A stretch of DNA of 64,000 nucleotides. Source: Dyadobacter tibetensis Y620-1. Its GTDB lineage: Bacteria; Bacteroidota; Bacteroidia; Cytophagales; Spirosomataceae. A model generated the notes under the pieces. It had not been told where the DNA came from, did not search any database, and saw only the letters and a list, made by a program, of their open reading frames with translations. Position numbers and translations under genes: made by a program. Positions 8,863 through 15,636 of this stretch are shown here, piece by piece (positions within the stretch are counted from its first letter, which is position 1; each line of letters starts with the position of its first letter). Where the stretch lies: positions 558,001 to 622,000 of the forward strand of contig NZ_AZQN01000003.1 in NCBI RefSeq assembly GCF_000566685.1, given 5' to 3'.

Positions 8863-10302
8863 ATGAAAAAGCTAATCTATATACTGCTCATTGGCATATG
8901 CTTTAATTGCACGGATAACTTTGAGGAACTGAACTCTGATAAAAAGAATCCGGCAATGGTAACGGGCGAATCCCTGTTTAATAATGCTACCGAACGCTTC
9001 CATCATATTCTCAATAATGCTAGTGTGAATACTAATGTTTTTCGCTTATATGCGCAGTACTGGGCTCAGACTACCTATCCTGATGAGAGTCAGTACCAGC
9101 AAGTCCAGCGGAAAATCCCTGATAACTGGTATGCTAGGTGTTATAGGGATGCCCTTAAAGACTTAGATGAAGCCAAGAAGATTCTAAATGCCGAACCTAC
9201 CAATAGTATTACAGCGCCCATTAAAAAGAATAAGTTGGCGGTAATTGCTATTTCGGAGGTGCAAATCTGGGCAACTTTGGTAGAGCTTTTTGGAGATATA
9301 CCCTACTCTGAAGCATTAGACTTTACCAAACCTAATCCCAAGTACGACGATGCCAAGACGGTTTATTATGACCTTATCGTGCGCTTAGATCAGGCTATTG
9401 CCGATATTGAGGCCTCTTCACCTGGTTTTTCAGCCAATAGCGATCTGGTTCATGAGGGAAATATGGGCATGTGGCTTAAGACAGCTAATTCCTTTAAGTT
9501 ACGCATGGCGATGCGTTTGGCTGATAGTGATCCTCAAAAATCCAGGACCATGGCCGAATCGGCCATTAAGGGTGGCGTCTTTTCTTCTATAAGCGAAGAC
9601 TGGTCAGTAACTTATACTACCAATGCTCCCTATACCAATCCTGCCTACGAAGATCTGGTCTTAAGTGGTAGAAGCGACTATGTTGCGGCCAATACCATAG
9701 TCGATATAATGAATACGCTCAAGGATCCCCGGCGCGGTAAGTACTTTCAAGAAAATTTGGGTAAGGGAGTTTTTAAAGGAGGGAAATATGGATCCGGAAA
9801 TGCTTTTACATCTTTTTCTTCAGCAGGTGAATTCCTCTATGTCGCCGATAGTCCGGGAATTTGTATGCGGTATTCGGAAGTGCTTTTTCTGAAGGCTGAG
9901 GCAGCTCAGAGGGGATACGATATGGGTATGACCGCAGCTGAACTATATGCCATGGCCGTGAGAGCCTCCATTCTGGAATGGGGGGGCAGTGAGCAGGAGG
10001 CTACCGCCTATCTTGCCCAGCCATCTGTAGCCTTCGCCACCGCAGCTGGTAGCTGGAGGCAAAAAATAGGGCTTCAAAAATGGCTTGCACTATATAATAA
10101 CGGACTGGAAGGCTGGACCACCTGGAGATTGATGGACTTCACTGGGTTCAATATACCCGAAGGTCTTACCCACGATGATATTCCTGTTAGACTCGTTTAC
10201 CCTGTCGATGAAGCTACTCTAAACGGGGATATGCTACAGAAGGCAGCAAAAGCCATTGGAGGAGATACGCCCGGCACACGCCTCTTTTGGGACATTCAAT
10301 GA
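8863..10302 (+). CDS. SusD/RagB-like outer membrane nutrient-binding lipoprotein (SusD-like_2 type)
   Basis: 479-residue surface lipoprotein that caps the upstream SusC barrel and captures substrate. The N-terminus MKKLIYILLIGICFNC is a type II signal with probable lipidated Cys16; Asn at -1 makes the lipobox atypical, and Cys13 is an alternative. The mature protein begins TDNFEELNSDKKNP, followed by helical TPR-like segments such as WYARCYRDALKDLDEAKKIL and LRMAMRLADSDP. The size and opening sequence fit the shorter SusD-like_2 subfamily rather than classical SusD. Ends 24 bases before a hairpin terminator. Confidence 0.9.
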   Translation: MKKLIYILLIGICFNCTDNFEELNSDKKNPAMVTGESLFNNATERFHHILNNASVNTNVFRLYAQYWAQTTYPDESQYQQVQRKIPDNWYARCYRDALKDLDEAKKILNAEPTNSITAPIKKNKLAVIAISEVQIWATLVELFGDIPYSEALDFTKPNPKYDDAKTVYYDLIVRLDQAIADIEASSPGFSANSDLVHEGNMGMWLKTANSFKLRMAMRLADSDPQKSRTMAESAIKGGVFSSISEDWSVTYTTNAPYTNPAYEDLVLSGRSDYVAANTIVDIMNTLKDPRRGKYFQENLGKGVFKGGKYGSGNAFTSFSSAGEFLYVADSPGICMRYSEVLFLKAEAAQRGYDMGMTAAELYAMAVRASILEWGGSEQEATAYLAQPSVAFATAAGSWRQKIGLQKWLALYNNGLEGWTTWRLMDFTGFNIPEGLTHDDIPVRLVYPVDEATLNGDMLQKAAKAIGGDTPGTRLFWDIQ

Positions 10303-10326
10303 AGTTGAATTTTTTATTCCTAAATC

Positions 10327-10366
10327 GCTGGCTTTACCCGCTTTATCAGGGTAGGGCCAGCATTTT
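10327..10366 (+). terminator. Terminator of the first SusC/SusD operon
   Basis: GCTGGCTTTACCC (10327-10339) pairs with GGGTAGGGCCAGC (10349-10361), a 13-bp stem with two G-U pairs and a 9-nt loop, followed by a short ATTTT run. Confidence 0.65.
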
Positions 10367-10537
10367 AGTTGAGACATGGCGTTTTTTAATACCCTAAACG
10401 ATAATTAACATTATCTTCATACTGCCTCGAAAACTTTATTCTATGTTTATATAATCAAAAGAATGCCGAGGAAATGGCCGTAATACATTGTCAAATTGCG
10501 TACTTTATGGTCTTTACAAAAAATAGAATATTTGATT

Positions 10538-11149
10538 ATGGAGTGGTATGAAGAAGAGGTGAAGCGCGTGCTTGCGGTACAGGAAATAATAATTGATCGG
10601 CCCTCAACCATTTTTTATGGAAGTTCAAGCATCACCTTATGGAGTACGTTGGGTGAGGATTTTAAGTCATTAAATGCGGTGAATTTTGGATTTGGTGGAT
10701 CTACCCTGGCTGCTTGTGCCTGGTTTTTTCCTCGACTTTTTACTTCTGGAATGGCATTGCAGAGATTAGTGCTCTATGCTGGGGACAATGATCTCGGTGA
10801 CGGCAGAAATCCAGAAGAAGTATTTCTCTTCTACACCCAGTTGATGTATCAAGTGAGGCAGAAATTTGGTAATATCCCCTGTTATTTTATTAGCATCAAA
10901 CCTAGCTTTAGCCGTTGGGAAATTATAGGAAGAATTAAAACAGCCAACAAATTGATCAGGAACGAAATAAGTCAGGATCCTTTCCAGCATTATGTTGATA
11001 TTTATCCTGCGATGCTTAACGAACAAGGAATTCCGGCCCGACACCTGTATGAACCCGATGGTTTGCACATTAGTGCCGCAGGGTACGATTTATGGAAAAG
11101 GGAAGTCCGTCAAGCGATATTGCTTGCAGAAAATTTGGGAAATATTTAA
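10538..11149 (+). CDS. SGNH/GDSL-family hydrolase (lipase or acyl-esterase)
   Basis: 203 residues with the SGNH blocks: block I FYGSSSI, with the nucleophile Ser in a GSS context in place of the usual GDS; block II NFGFGGST; block III AGDND (the GxND oxyanion Asn); and block V DGLH supplying the catalytic Asp and His. The predicted role is hydrolysis of an ester or acetyl group on a lipid or carbohydrate. No signal peptide is visible, so a cytoplasmic location is likely. The ATG at 10538 (MEWYEEEVKRV) is preferred to the upstream TTG at 10496. The next gene starts 16 bases downstream, so the two are probably one operon. Confidence 0.82.
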   Translation: MEWYEEEVKRVLAVQEIIIDRPSTIFYGSSSITLWSTLGEDFKSLNAVNFGFGGSTLAACAWFFPRLFTSGMALQRLVLYAGDNDLGDGRNPEEVFLFYTQLMYQVRQKFGNIPCYFISIKPSFSRWEIIGRIKTANKLIRNEISQDPFQHYVDIYPAMLNEQGIPARHLYEPDGLHISAAGYDLWKREVRQAILLAENLGNI

Positions 11150-11165
11150 AACCTGTAGTTTGCAT

Positions 11166-11891
11166 ATGGAAAGAGCCTATCATAAATGGTTTAGCCCCGT
11201 ATTAAATCGTTCGATGGAGCTATTAGTTTTTGGCCAAAGTGGTATGCCCGTCCTCTTTTTTCCAACTCGAGCCGCGCACTTCTACGACTTGGAAGACTGG
11301 AGGATAATAGAGGCTATGCGGGATAAAATAGAACAGGGATTTATTCAAGTCTACTGCGTAGATAGCATTGATTGCGAAAGCTTTTACTCTGCATTGAAAC
11401 CACAGGATAAAATCCACCGTCATCTGCAATACGAAAAGTATTTACTAAAGGAGGTTATTCCTTTTATAAAGCGCCAAAATAAAAATCCTTACTTGGCCGT
11501 TGCTGGTTGTAGTTTAGGAGGGTATCATGCCGTAAATCTCGCCTTTAAACATCCGGCCGTTTTTCACAAAGTCCTTGGAATGAGTGGAAGATACGACCTG
11601 ACGAGACCCTTGCCATTCTTTGCCGATCTTTTCGATGGGTATTTCGACGAAACAATCTATTATAATATGCCCAACCGCTTTATCCCTGGTATTCGGGATA
11701 GAAAATTATTGGCACAGCTGCGCAAATTAGATATTACCTTGGTGGTGGGGCAGGACGACGCTTTTCTCCCAGATAACCAACAGCTTAGTGAATCCCTGCA
11801 ACACTTGAATATTCCGCATAAACTCTACGTATGGGAGGAAGAGGCACACCGACCACGCTATTGGCGCCAGATGGTGAGGATATACCTTTAG
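11166..11891 (+). CDS. Alpha/beta-hydrolase, putative esterase (esterase D/antigen 85-like)
   Basis: 241 residues from the ATG at 11166 (MERAYHKWFSPVLNRSMELLVFG). The serine nucleophile is in GCSLGGYHA, an Asp candidate lies in GQDDAFLPDN, and the catalytic His is in EEEAHRPRYW near the C-terminus. This is the triad order of the putative-esterase (PF00756) family. No signal peptide is seen. Translation is probably coupled to the SGNH hydrolase 16 bases upstream, suggesting two cytoplasmic esterases acting on the same imported material. A longer frame from 10992 overlaps the SGNH gene and was not used. Substrate is unknown. Confidence 0.78.
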   Translation: MERAYHKWFSPVLNRSMELLVFGQSGMPVLFFPTRAAHFYDLEDWRIIEAMRDKIEQGFIQVYCVDSIDCESFYSALKPQDKIHRHLQYEKYLLKEVIPFIKRQNKNPYLAVAGCSLGGYHAVNLAFKHPAVFHKVLGMSGRYDLTRPLPFFADLFDGYFDETIYYNMPNRFIPGIRDRKLLAQLRKLDITLVVGQDDAFLPDNQQLSESLQHLNIPHKLYVWEEEAHRPRYWRQMVRIYL

Positions 11892-12009
11892 ACCTATAAA
11901 TAATAATCCCTTTTCCAAACCCTTCATGGAAAATTCGTGTTCAGTAAGGGCTGTTAGGCATTTGGCTGCCGATGGTCGCTATATTTTTTATATCAACAAA
12001 CGGGACAGA

Positions 12010-12792
12010 ATGAAAACCAATCGTAGAACATTTATGGGACAGGCATTAAAAGCAGGGGGTGTGGGGGTTTTGGCAGGTCAGCCTTTAAAAGCAGAACCTT
12101 CCGGGGAAGAATTAAGGAGACCAAAGGTGCTGTTTTTTGATGTCAATGAGACCTTACTCGATTTGAATGATATTAAGAGTAGTGTCTCTCAGGCCTTGGG
12201 AGGTCGCTCCGAATTATTGCCGCTATGGTTTACCACCATGTTACAGTATTCCTTGGTAACCACTGTCGGCAACCGCTACGAGGACTTTGGAGCAATAGGA
12301 GCTGCTGCTTTACAGATGGTTGCTGCCAATAATGGGATAATGCTTTCGGAACAAGATGCCAAAACTGCTATCAAGCCTATATTAAGTCTCTCTCCACATC
12401 CAGAAGTAAAACAAGCCCTTACCGATCTGAAAAAGGCTGGATATAAAATGGTTTCTTTAACCAATTCGTCGAACAAGGCGGCGGCTGCCCAGTTGTCGCA
12501 TGCTGGTATCAGCGAACTTTTCGATGAGCGCCTGAGCATAGAGGAACTAGGAAAATACAAGCCTCATGCCGATGCATATCAATGGGCCTCACGAAAGATG
12601 AACGTTGCATCCGGTGATTGTATGATGATCGCCGCACACGGATGGGACGTTGCCGGGGCGATGTGGGCAGGTTGGCGTGCTGCTTTTGTGAGTCGTCCAG
12701 GGCAACAGCAATTTCCATTGGCTCCTGCAGTAGAAATTTCCGCTCCCAATATTAAAGAAATTGCCAAGGTTTTGATCGCCTACGGAGCCTGA
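12010..12792 (+). CDS. HAD-superfamily hydrolase, haloacid dehalogenase type II-like, with Tat signal
   Basis: 260 residues. The N-terminus MKTNRRTFMGQALKAGGVGVLA carries a twin-arginine motif, predicting folded export to the periplasm. The HAD core has motif I FFDVNETLLD (nucleophile Asp), motif II SLTNSS, the motif III Lys in GKYKPHADAY and motif IV AAHGWDVAGA. Spacing and the DVNETLLD signature match type II 2-haloacid dehalogenases. The Ser and Asn of the canonical SSNxxD segment are replaced by Ala and His, so dehalogenase activity is doubtful. An upstream ATG at 11926 would bury the Tat motif inside the protein, so 12010 was chosen. Confidence 0.8.
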   Translation: MKTNRRTFMGQALKAGGVGVLAGQPLKAEPSGEELRRPKVLFFDVNETLLDLNDIKSSVSQALGGRSELLPLWFTTMLQYSLVTTVGNRYEDFGAIGAAALQMVAANNGIMLSEQDAKTAIKPILSLSPHPEVKQALTDLKKAGYKMVSLTNSSNKAAAAQLSHAGISELFDERLSIEELGKYKPHADAYQWASRKMNVASGDCMMIAAHGWDVAGAMWAGWRAAFVSRPGQQQFPLAPAVEISAPNIKEIAKVLIAYGA

Positions 12793-12819
12793 TGAATTTT
12801 GAGGCTGTAAGCTGTCGGC

Positions 12820-13230
12820 TATCGGCGACCGGCTGTAGGCGGTTGTGCGCCATCGGCAGGTGTGGTGTCATGCTGAGCCTGTCGAAGCATGGAGCTGGTG
12901 TCCTCCGGCTGTCGGCTGTTGGCTATCGGCTATTGGCGACCGGCTTTCGGCTATAAGCGGTTGTGTGCCATTGGTAGGTGTGGTGTCATGCTGAGCCTGT
13001 CGAAGCATGGAGCTGCTTCCCCCGGCTGTCGGCTATCGGCGACCGGCTGTCGGCTATAAGCGGTTGTGCGCTATCGGCAGGTGTGGTGTCATGCTGAGCC
13101 TGTCGAAGCATGGAGTTGCTTCTTCCGGCTGTCGGCTATCGGCGACCGGCTATCGGCGGTAAGCGGTTGTACGCCATCGGCAGGTGTGCTGTCATGCTGA
13201 GCCTGTCGAAGCATGGAGTGGCTTCCCCCC
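12820..13230. repeat. REP-like tandem array, four copies of a ~103-bp unit with a CTGAGCCTGTCGAAG core
   Basis: The core CTGAGCCTGTCGAAG occurs at 12873-12887, 12991-13005, 13094-13108 and 13197-13211, at intervals of 118, 103 and 103 bases. Each core is flanked by CATGCT and AGCATG, giving an imperfect palindrome (for example 12869-12891). Each is preceded by a CGGCTATCGGCGACCGGCT-like stretch and AAGCGGTTGTG. The first interval is longer because of extra GGCTGTTGGCTATC-type short repeats. The core motif is a widespread bacterial intergenic palindrome type. Confidence 0.85.
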
Positions 13231-13345
13231 GGCTATCGGCGACCGGCTTTCGGCCATAAGCTATCGGCAGGTGGCCGGTAGGGTCCGCAATCCCCAGCGT
13301 GGCGTTAGCTTGGTAGCTTTAGGTCCATATGTCGTAGGCCGCTGG

Positions 13346-13454
13346 ATCTAAACCAGGTGCCTTATTGTGATCCCATCAAATCCCGAAGGGATGTCATTAT
13401 TATAGGGGGCGCCCGATGGGCAGTCCAGCCAAAACCCAGAATGGGTGACATGAT
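13346..13454. repeat. 109-bp dispersed module, copy A
   Basis: Runs from ATCTAAACCAGGTGCC to GTGACATGAT and is repeated at 13599-13708 with few changes. It contains three short perfect hairpins with three-base loops: ATCCCGAAGGGAT (13380-13392), GCCCGATGGGC (13411-13421) and ACCCAGAATGGGT (13434-13446). Confidence 0.8.
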
Positions 13455-13484
13455 AATGGATTAAAAGACATTATTTATTCAAAC

Positions 13485-13518
13485 TTTCTACTAAGATGTC
13501 ACCCCTGACGGGGCTTTG
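13485..13518. repeat. 34-bp repeat, copy 1 (TTTCTACTAAG...ACGGGGCTTTG)
   Basis: Matches 13536-13569 with two substitutions. Ends in a CCCCTGACGGGG mini-hairpin. It resembles short intergenic repeats ending in a small CCC...GGG hairpin that are common in Cytophagales genomes (recollection, not searched). Confidence 0.65.
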
Positions 13519-13535
13519 TACTGTTGGTTTGTGAT

Positions 13536-13569
13536 TTTCTACTAAGACGTCACCCCTAACGGGGCTTTG
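13536..13569. repeat. 34-bp repeat, copy 2
   Basis: Second copy of the 13485-13518 repeat, same orientation, 51 bases further on. CCCCTAACGGGG replaces CCCCTGACGGGG, keeping the stem while the loop varies. Confidence 0.65.
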
Positions 13570-13598
13570 ACTGGGCTTCGCGCATTAAGCGCCGAAGA

Positions 13599-13708
13599 AT
13601 CTAAAGCCAGGTGCCTTATTGTGATCCCATCAAATCCTGAAGGGATGTCATTATTATAGGGGGCGACCGATGGGCAGTGCAGCCAAAACCCAGAATGGGT
13701 GACATGAT
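13599..13708. repeat. 109-bp dispersed module, copy B
   Basis: Direct repeat of 13346-13454. The ACCCAGAATGGGT hairpin is intact (13688-13700). The first hairpin reads ATCCTGAAGGGAT (13634-13646), still pairing through G-U. The middle one has lost a pair (ACCGATGGGC). Confidence 0.8.
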
Positions 13709-13767
13709 GGCTGTAGGCATTCGGCTTATAGAGGTTCCGGCAATGGTGAAGTTATGCTGAAGGTCAT

Positions 13768-13800
13768 AAAAAAGGACTTAGAAATGAATCTAAGTCCTTT
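13768..13800 (-). terminator. Terminator of tRNA-Arg
   Basis: AAAGGACTTAGA (13771-13782) and TCTAAGTCCTTT (13789-13800) form a perfect 12-bp stem with a 6-nt loop. Read on the minus strand it ends in a T-run encoded by the A-tract at 13768-13773. It lies two bases from the tRNA 3' end. Confidence 0.85.
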
Positions 13801-13801
13801 G

Positions 13802-13875
13802 TGGTCTCGTAGGGATTCGAACCCCAAACCTCCTGATCCGTAGTCAGGTGCTCTATCCAATTGAGCTACGAAACC
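13802..13875 (-). tRNA. tRNA-Arg (anticodon ACG)
   Basis: On the minus strand the acceptor arms GGTTTCG and CGAGACC pair over 7 bp with one G-U. The D-arm is AGCTCAATTGGATAGAGC. The anticodon stem CTGA/TCAG frames the loop CTACGGA, giving anticodon ACG (read as ICG, Arg CGN). The T-loop is GGTTCGAATCC. The discriminator is A and CCA is not encoded. The opposite side abuts a repeat island. Confidence 0.95.
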
Positions 13876-13963
13876 GTTCCTTAATTGGACTGCAAAGGTA
13901 TAATATGGATTTTAAGGATGCAAATCCTGAGGGGATAAAATTTGTATAAAATCGAAAATAAAT

Positions 13964-14743
13964 TTATTTGCCCTGATAATCAGGCTTCTTTTTTTGGAGA
14001 AAAGAAGAGATTCCATTCTTTGCATCGGTAGTTTTACTAAGTTGGTGCTGATGTATTCGCTCCAAGTCCAACATCTGTTCTAAACTGCTATGCTGCGATT
14101 GGTTCAGAACTTGCTTCATCGCTGCTATTGCTTGAGTAGGGGCATGACGGTAGTAGAGCAGTAGTTTCTCTACTGTAGAGTCTAGCTCGCTTGCTGGGAC
14201 GGCATGGGCGATCATGCCAATATGTTGCGCTTCGCGGGCGGTCACCCGCTGACCTGTGCTGGCTAGAGCAAAGGCTCGGGCTGAGCCCACCAGCCGGGGG
14301 AGGATGAAAGTAGCTCCTGCATCGGGCATGAGACCGATTTGGACGAACATAAATGCCAAGTAGGCGCTCTCGGTAGCTACCACCATATCGCAGCTTAATG
14401 CCAAAGAAGCTCCTGCGCCAACTGCCAGTCCATTGAGTCGACATACGACTGGTTTGGGAAGGCTACGAATAGCCATAATCATGGGGTTGTAATACTCTCT
14501 TAAGGTTTGATCTACATCGATTTTACTATCTAGGGTGTCTTTCAGGTCGGCCCCAGAGCAAAAGGCAGTGTCGCCCTCTGCCGTTAACAAGACGGCCCGG
14601 ACTTCTTCGTCAGATGCAGCTACTTCTATAGCCAAGGTGATTTCTTTTATCAATTCTTTATTCAGGGCATGGTGAACATGGGGGCGGTTAAGGCTAATCC
14701 GTACGATGCCCTCTTTATTTTGAAAGTTCAGATGTTGATACAT
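13964..14743 (-). CDS. Enoyl-CoA hydratase/isomerase family protein (PaaG-like)
   Basis: 259 residues from the ATG at 14743 (MYQHLNFQNKEGIVRISLNRP); the longer frame begins at a TTG. Crotonase fold: oxyanion-hole segments CSGADLKD and GLAVGAGASLALSCDMVVA, and the third active-site loop GLMPDAGATFILPR. Asp replaces the usual Glu in that loop, as in PaaG-type isomerases. By family it hydrates or isomerises an acyl-CoA; phenylacetate or fatty-acid substrates are both possible, and no paa genes are nearby. Lies 69 bases after the PAP2 gene on the same strand, likely co-transcribed. Confidence 0.85.
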   Translation of the reverse strand: MYQHLNFQNKEGIVRISLNRPHVHHALNKELIKEITLAIEVAASDEEVRAVLLTAEGDTAFCSGADLKDTLDSKIDVDQTLREYYNPMIMAIRSLPKPVVCRLNGLAVGAGASLALSCDMVVATESAYLAFMFVQIGLMPDAGATFILPRLVGSARAFALASTGQRVTAREAQHIGMIAHAVPASELDSTVEKLLLYYRHAPTQAIAAMKQVLNQSQHSSLEQMLDLERIHQHQLSKTTDAKNGISSFLQKKKPDYQGK

Positions 14744-14812
14744 AGCAGTTTCATTTAAGGATGTTTCCAATAACCTCTAAGATAAGAAAAGCTAGGATGA
14801 AGAAGGGCTAAA

Positions 14813-15451
14813 TCAAAAGAAATGATAGATGGTAGAAGCTCCGATGATTAGTCCAGAGGCTAGGCCCGCCAGTATCTGCCGGGGGGTATGGGCATTGAGC
14901 TGGAGTCTGGCACCGAGTAAGAAGCCAGTTAGTATGATGCAGATTAAGAGGTAAGGAAGTAAGGCCTGTTCGTGAAAACGGACAAATAGTGCTCCTAAAA
15001 TGCCTAAGGCACCCCCCATACCTGTAGCATGAGCACTGATTTTCCAGTATAGACTCACCAAAGCCACGACGACTAAGGAAAGGGTAACACTGCCAAGCAG
15101 AAATCCAATTTGAGGGGCCAGGTTAGCAATGGGTTGAAAATACCAGCCAAAGAAAAATGTGGCTGCAGCATAGATCAATATGGTGGCTAGATAGGGCAAG
15201 CGTCGCTGCGAAAGCTTGTCGATATGCAAGGAGCTGATAAGGCCAAATCGTTGCATATAGTAAACAACCACAGCGGGGGCGACAAAGGTATTGATAAAGA
15301 GCAGCAGGAGTAGACTTCCTAATGCCGAGGATTCCAAAACACGTACGCCTATCAGATCGGGGGATACAAAAAATAATATCCCGAACAAATAGGTGGTGAT
15401 GATCAGGGGGTGGAATGCGACGGAAAGAAATAGGGCTAGGCGGCTGTTCAA
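14813..15451 (-). CDS. PAP2-family membrane phosphatase
   Basis: 212-residue protein with about six to seven hydrophobic helices. Near the C-terminus are KISAHATGMGG and LNAHTPRQILAG, corresponding to the second and third PAP2 phosphatase motifs (Ser-x-His and Arg/His with a following Asp/Gln-x-x-Ala-Gly). Members remove phosphate from phosphatidate, undecaprenyl diphosphate or similar lipids at the membrane. The first KxxxxxxRP motif is not obvious, so catalytic competence is uncertain. Has its own candidate promoter (15480-15511) and is followed by the crotonase gene. Confidence 0.7.
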   Translation of the reverse strand: MNSRLALFLSVAFHPLIITTYLFGILFFVSPDLIGVRVLESSALGSLLLLLFINTFVAPAVVVYYMQRFGLISSLHIDKLSQRRLPYLATILIYAAATFFFGWYFQPIANLAPQIGFLLGSVTLSLVVVALVSLYWKISAHATGMGGALGILGALFVRFHEQALLPYLLICIILTGFLLGARLQLNAHTPRQILAGLASGLIIGASTIYHFF

Positions 15452-15479
15452 ATTAATATTTCTGGTTATGTTGAGCTGG

Positions 15480-15511
15480 CAAATGTATGTTAAAAGGCTC
15501 TTTTGTACAAC
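15480..15511 (-). promoter_or_regulatory. Candidate sigma-ABfr promoter for the PAP2 gene
   Basis: On the minus strand a TTG (15510-15508) is followed after 20 bases by TACATTTG (15487-15480), matching the Bacteroidota TTTG-N19-23-TAnnTTTG layout. It lies 29 bases before the PAP2 ATG. Confidence 0.5.
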
Positions 15512-15571
15512 GGATACGTATCGGGTAAAAAATCAGACAGGCATTCAAATAGGTTTTCGAGGGGTATTTTG

Positions 15572-15579
15572 TAGTTTTG
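15572..15579 (+). promoter_or_regulatory. TAnnTTTG -7 box of asnS
   Basis: TAGTTTTG fully matches the -7 consensus and lies 57 bases before the asnS ATG. The -33 region is weak (TTTTCG). Confidence 0.45.
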
Positions 15580-15636
15580 CGCCGAAATTTATATGGTGTT
15601 ACCGCAAGTCTTTTACCTTGCGGCACCATTTAAGTA

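Larger units (their letters stand above)
12793..13767. repeat. Gene-free intergenic repeat island (about 1 kb)
   Basis: No ORF of note is present. From left to right it holds: degenerate GGCTNTCGG-type short repeats; a four-copy array of a unit of about 103 bases built on CTGAGCCTGTCGAAG; a 109-base module present twice; between them a 34-base repeat present twice; and a degenerate remnant (TATGCTGAAGGTCAT) near 13753. It separates the HAD gene from the tRNA-Arg terminator. It looks like a landing zone for several dispersed intergenic repeat families. Confidence 0.85.

Noticed and set aside
10992-11165. Extended N-terminus of the esterase frame
   Set aside because: These 58 codons overlap the SGNH hydrolase gene in another frame; the ATG at 11166 starts the family-like sequence.
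12820-13230. Regular repeats considered as a CRISPR array
   Set aside because: The unit is about 103 bases with repeated rather than unique intervening sequence, and no cas genes are present.
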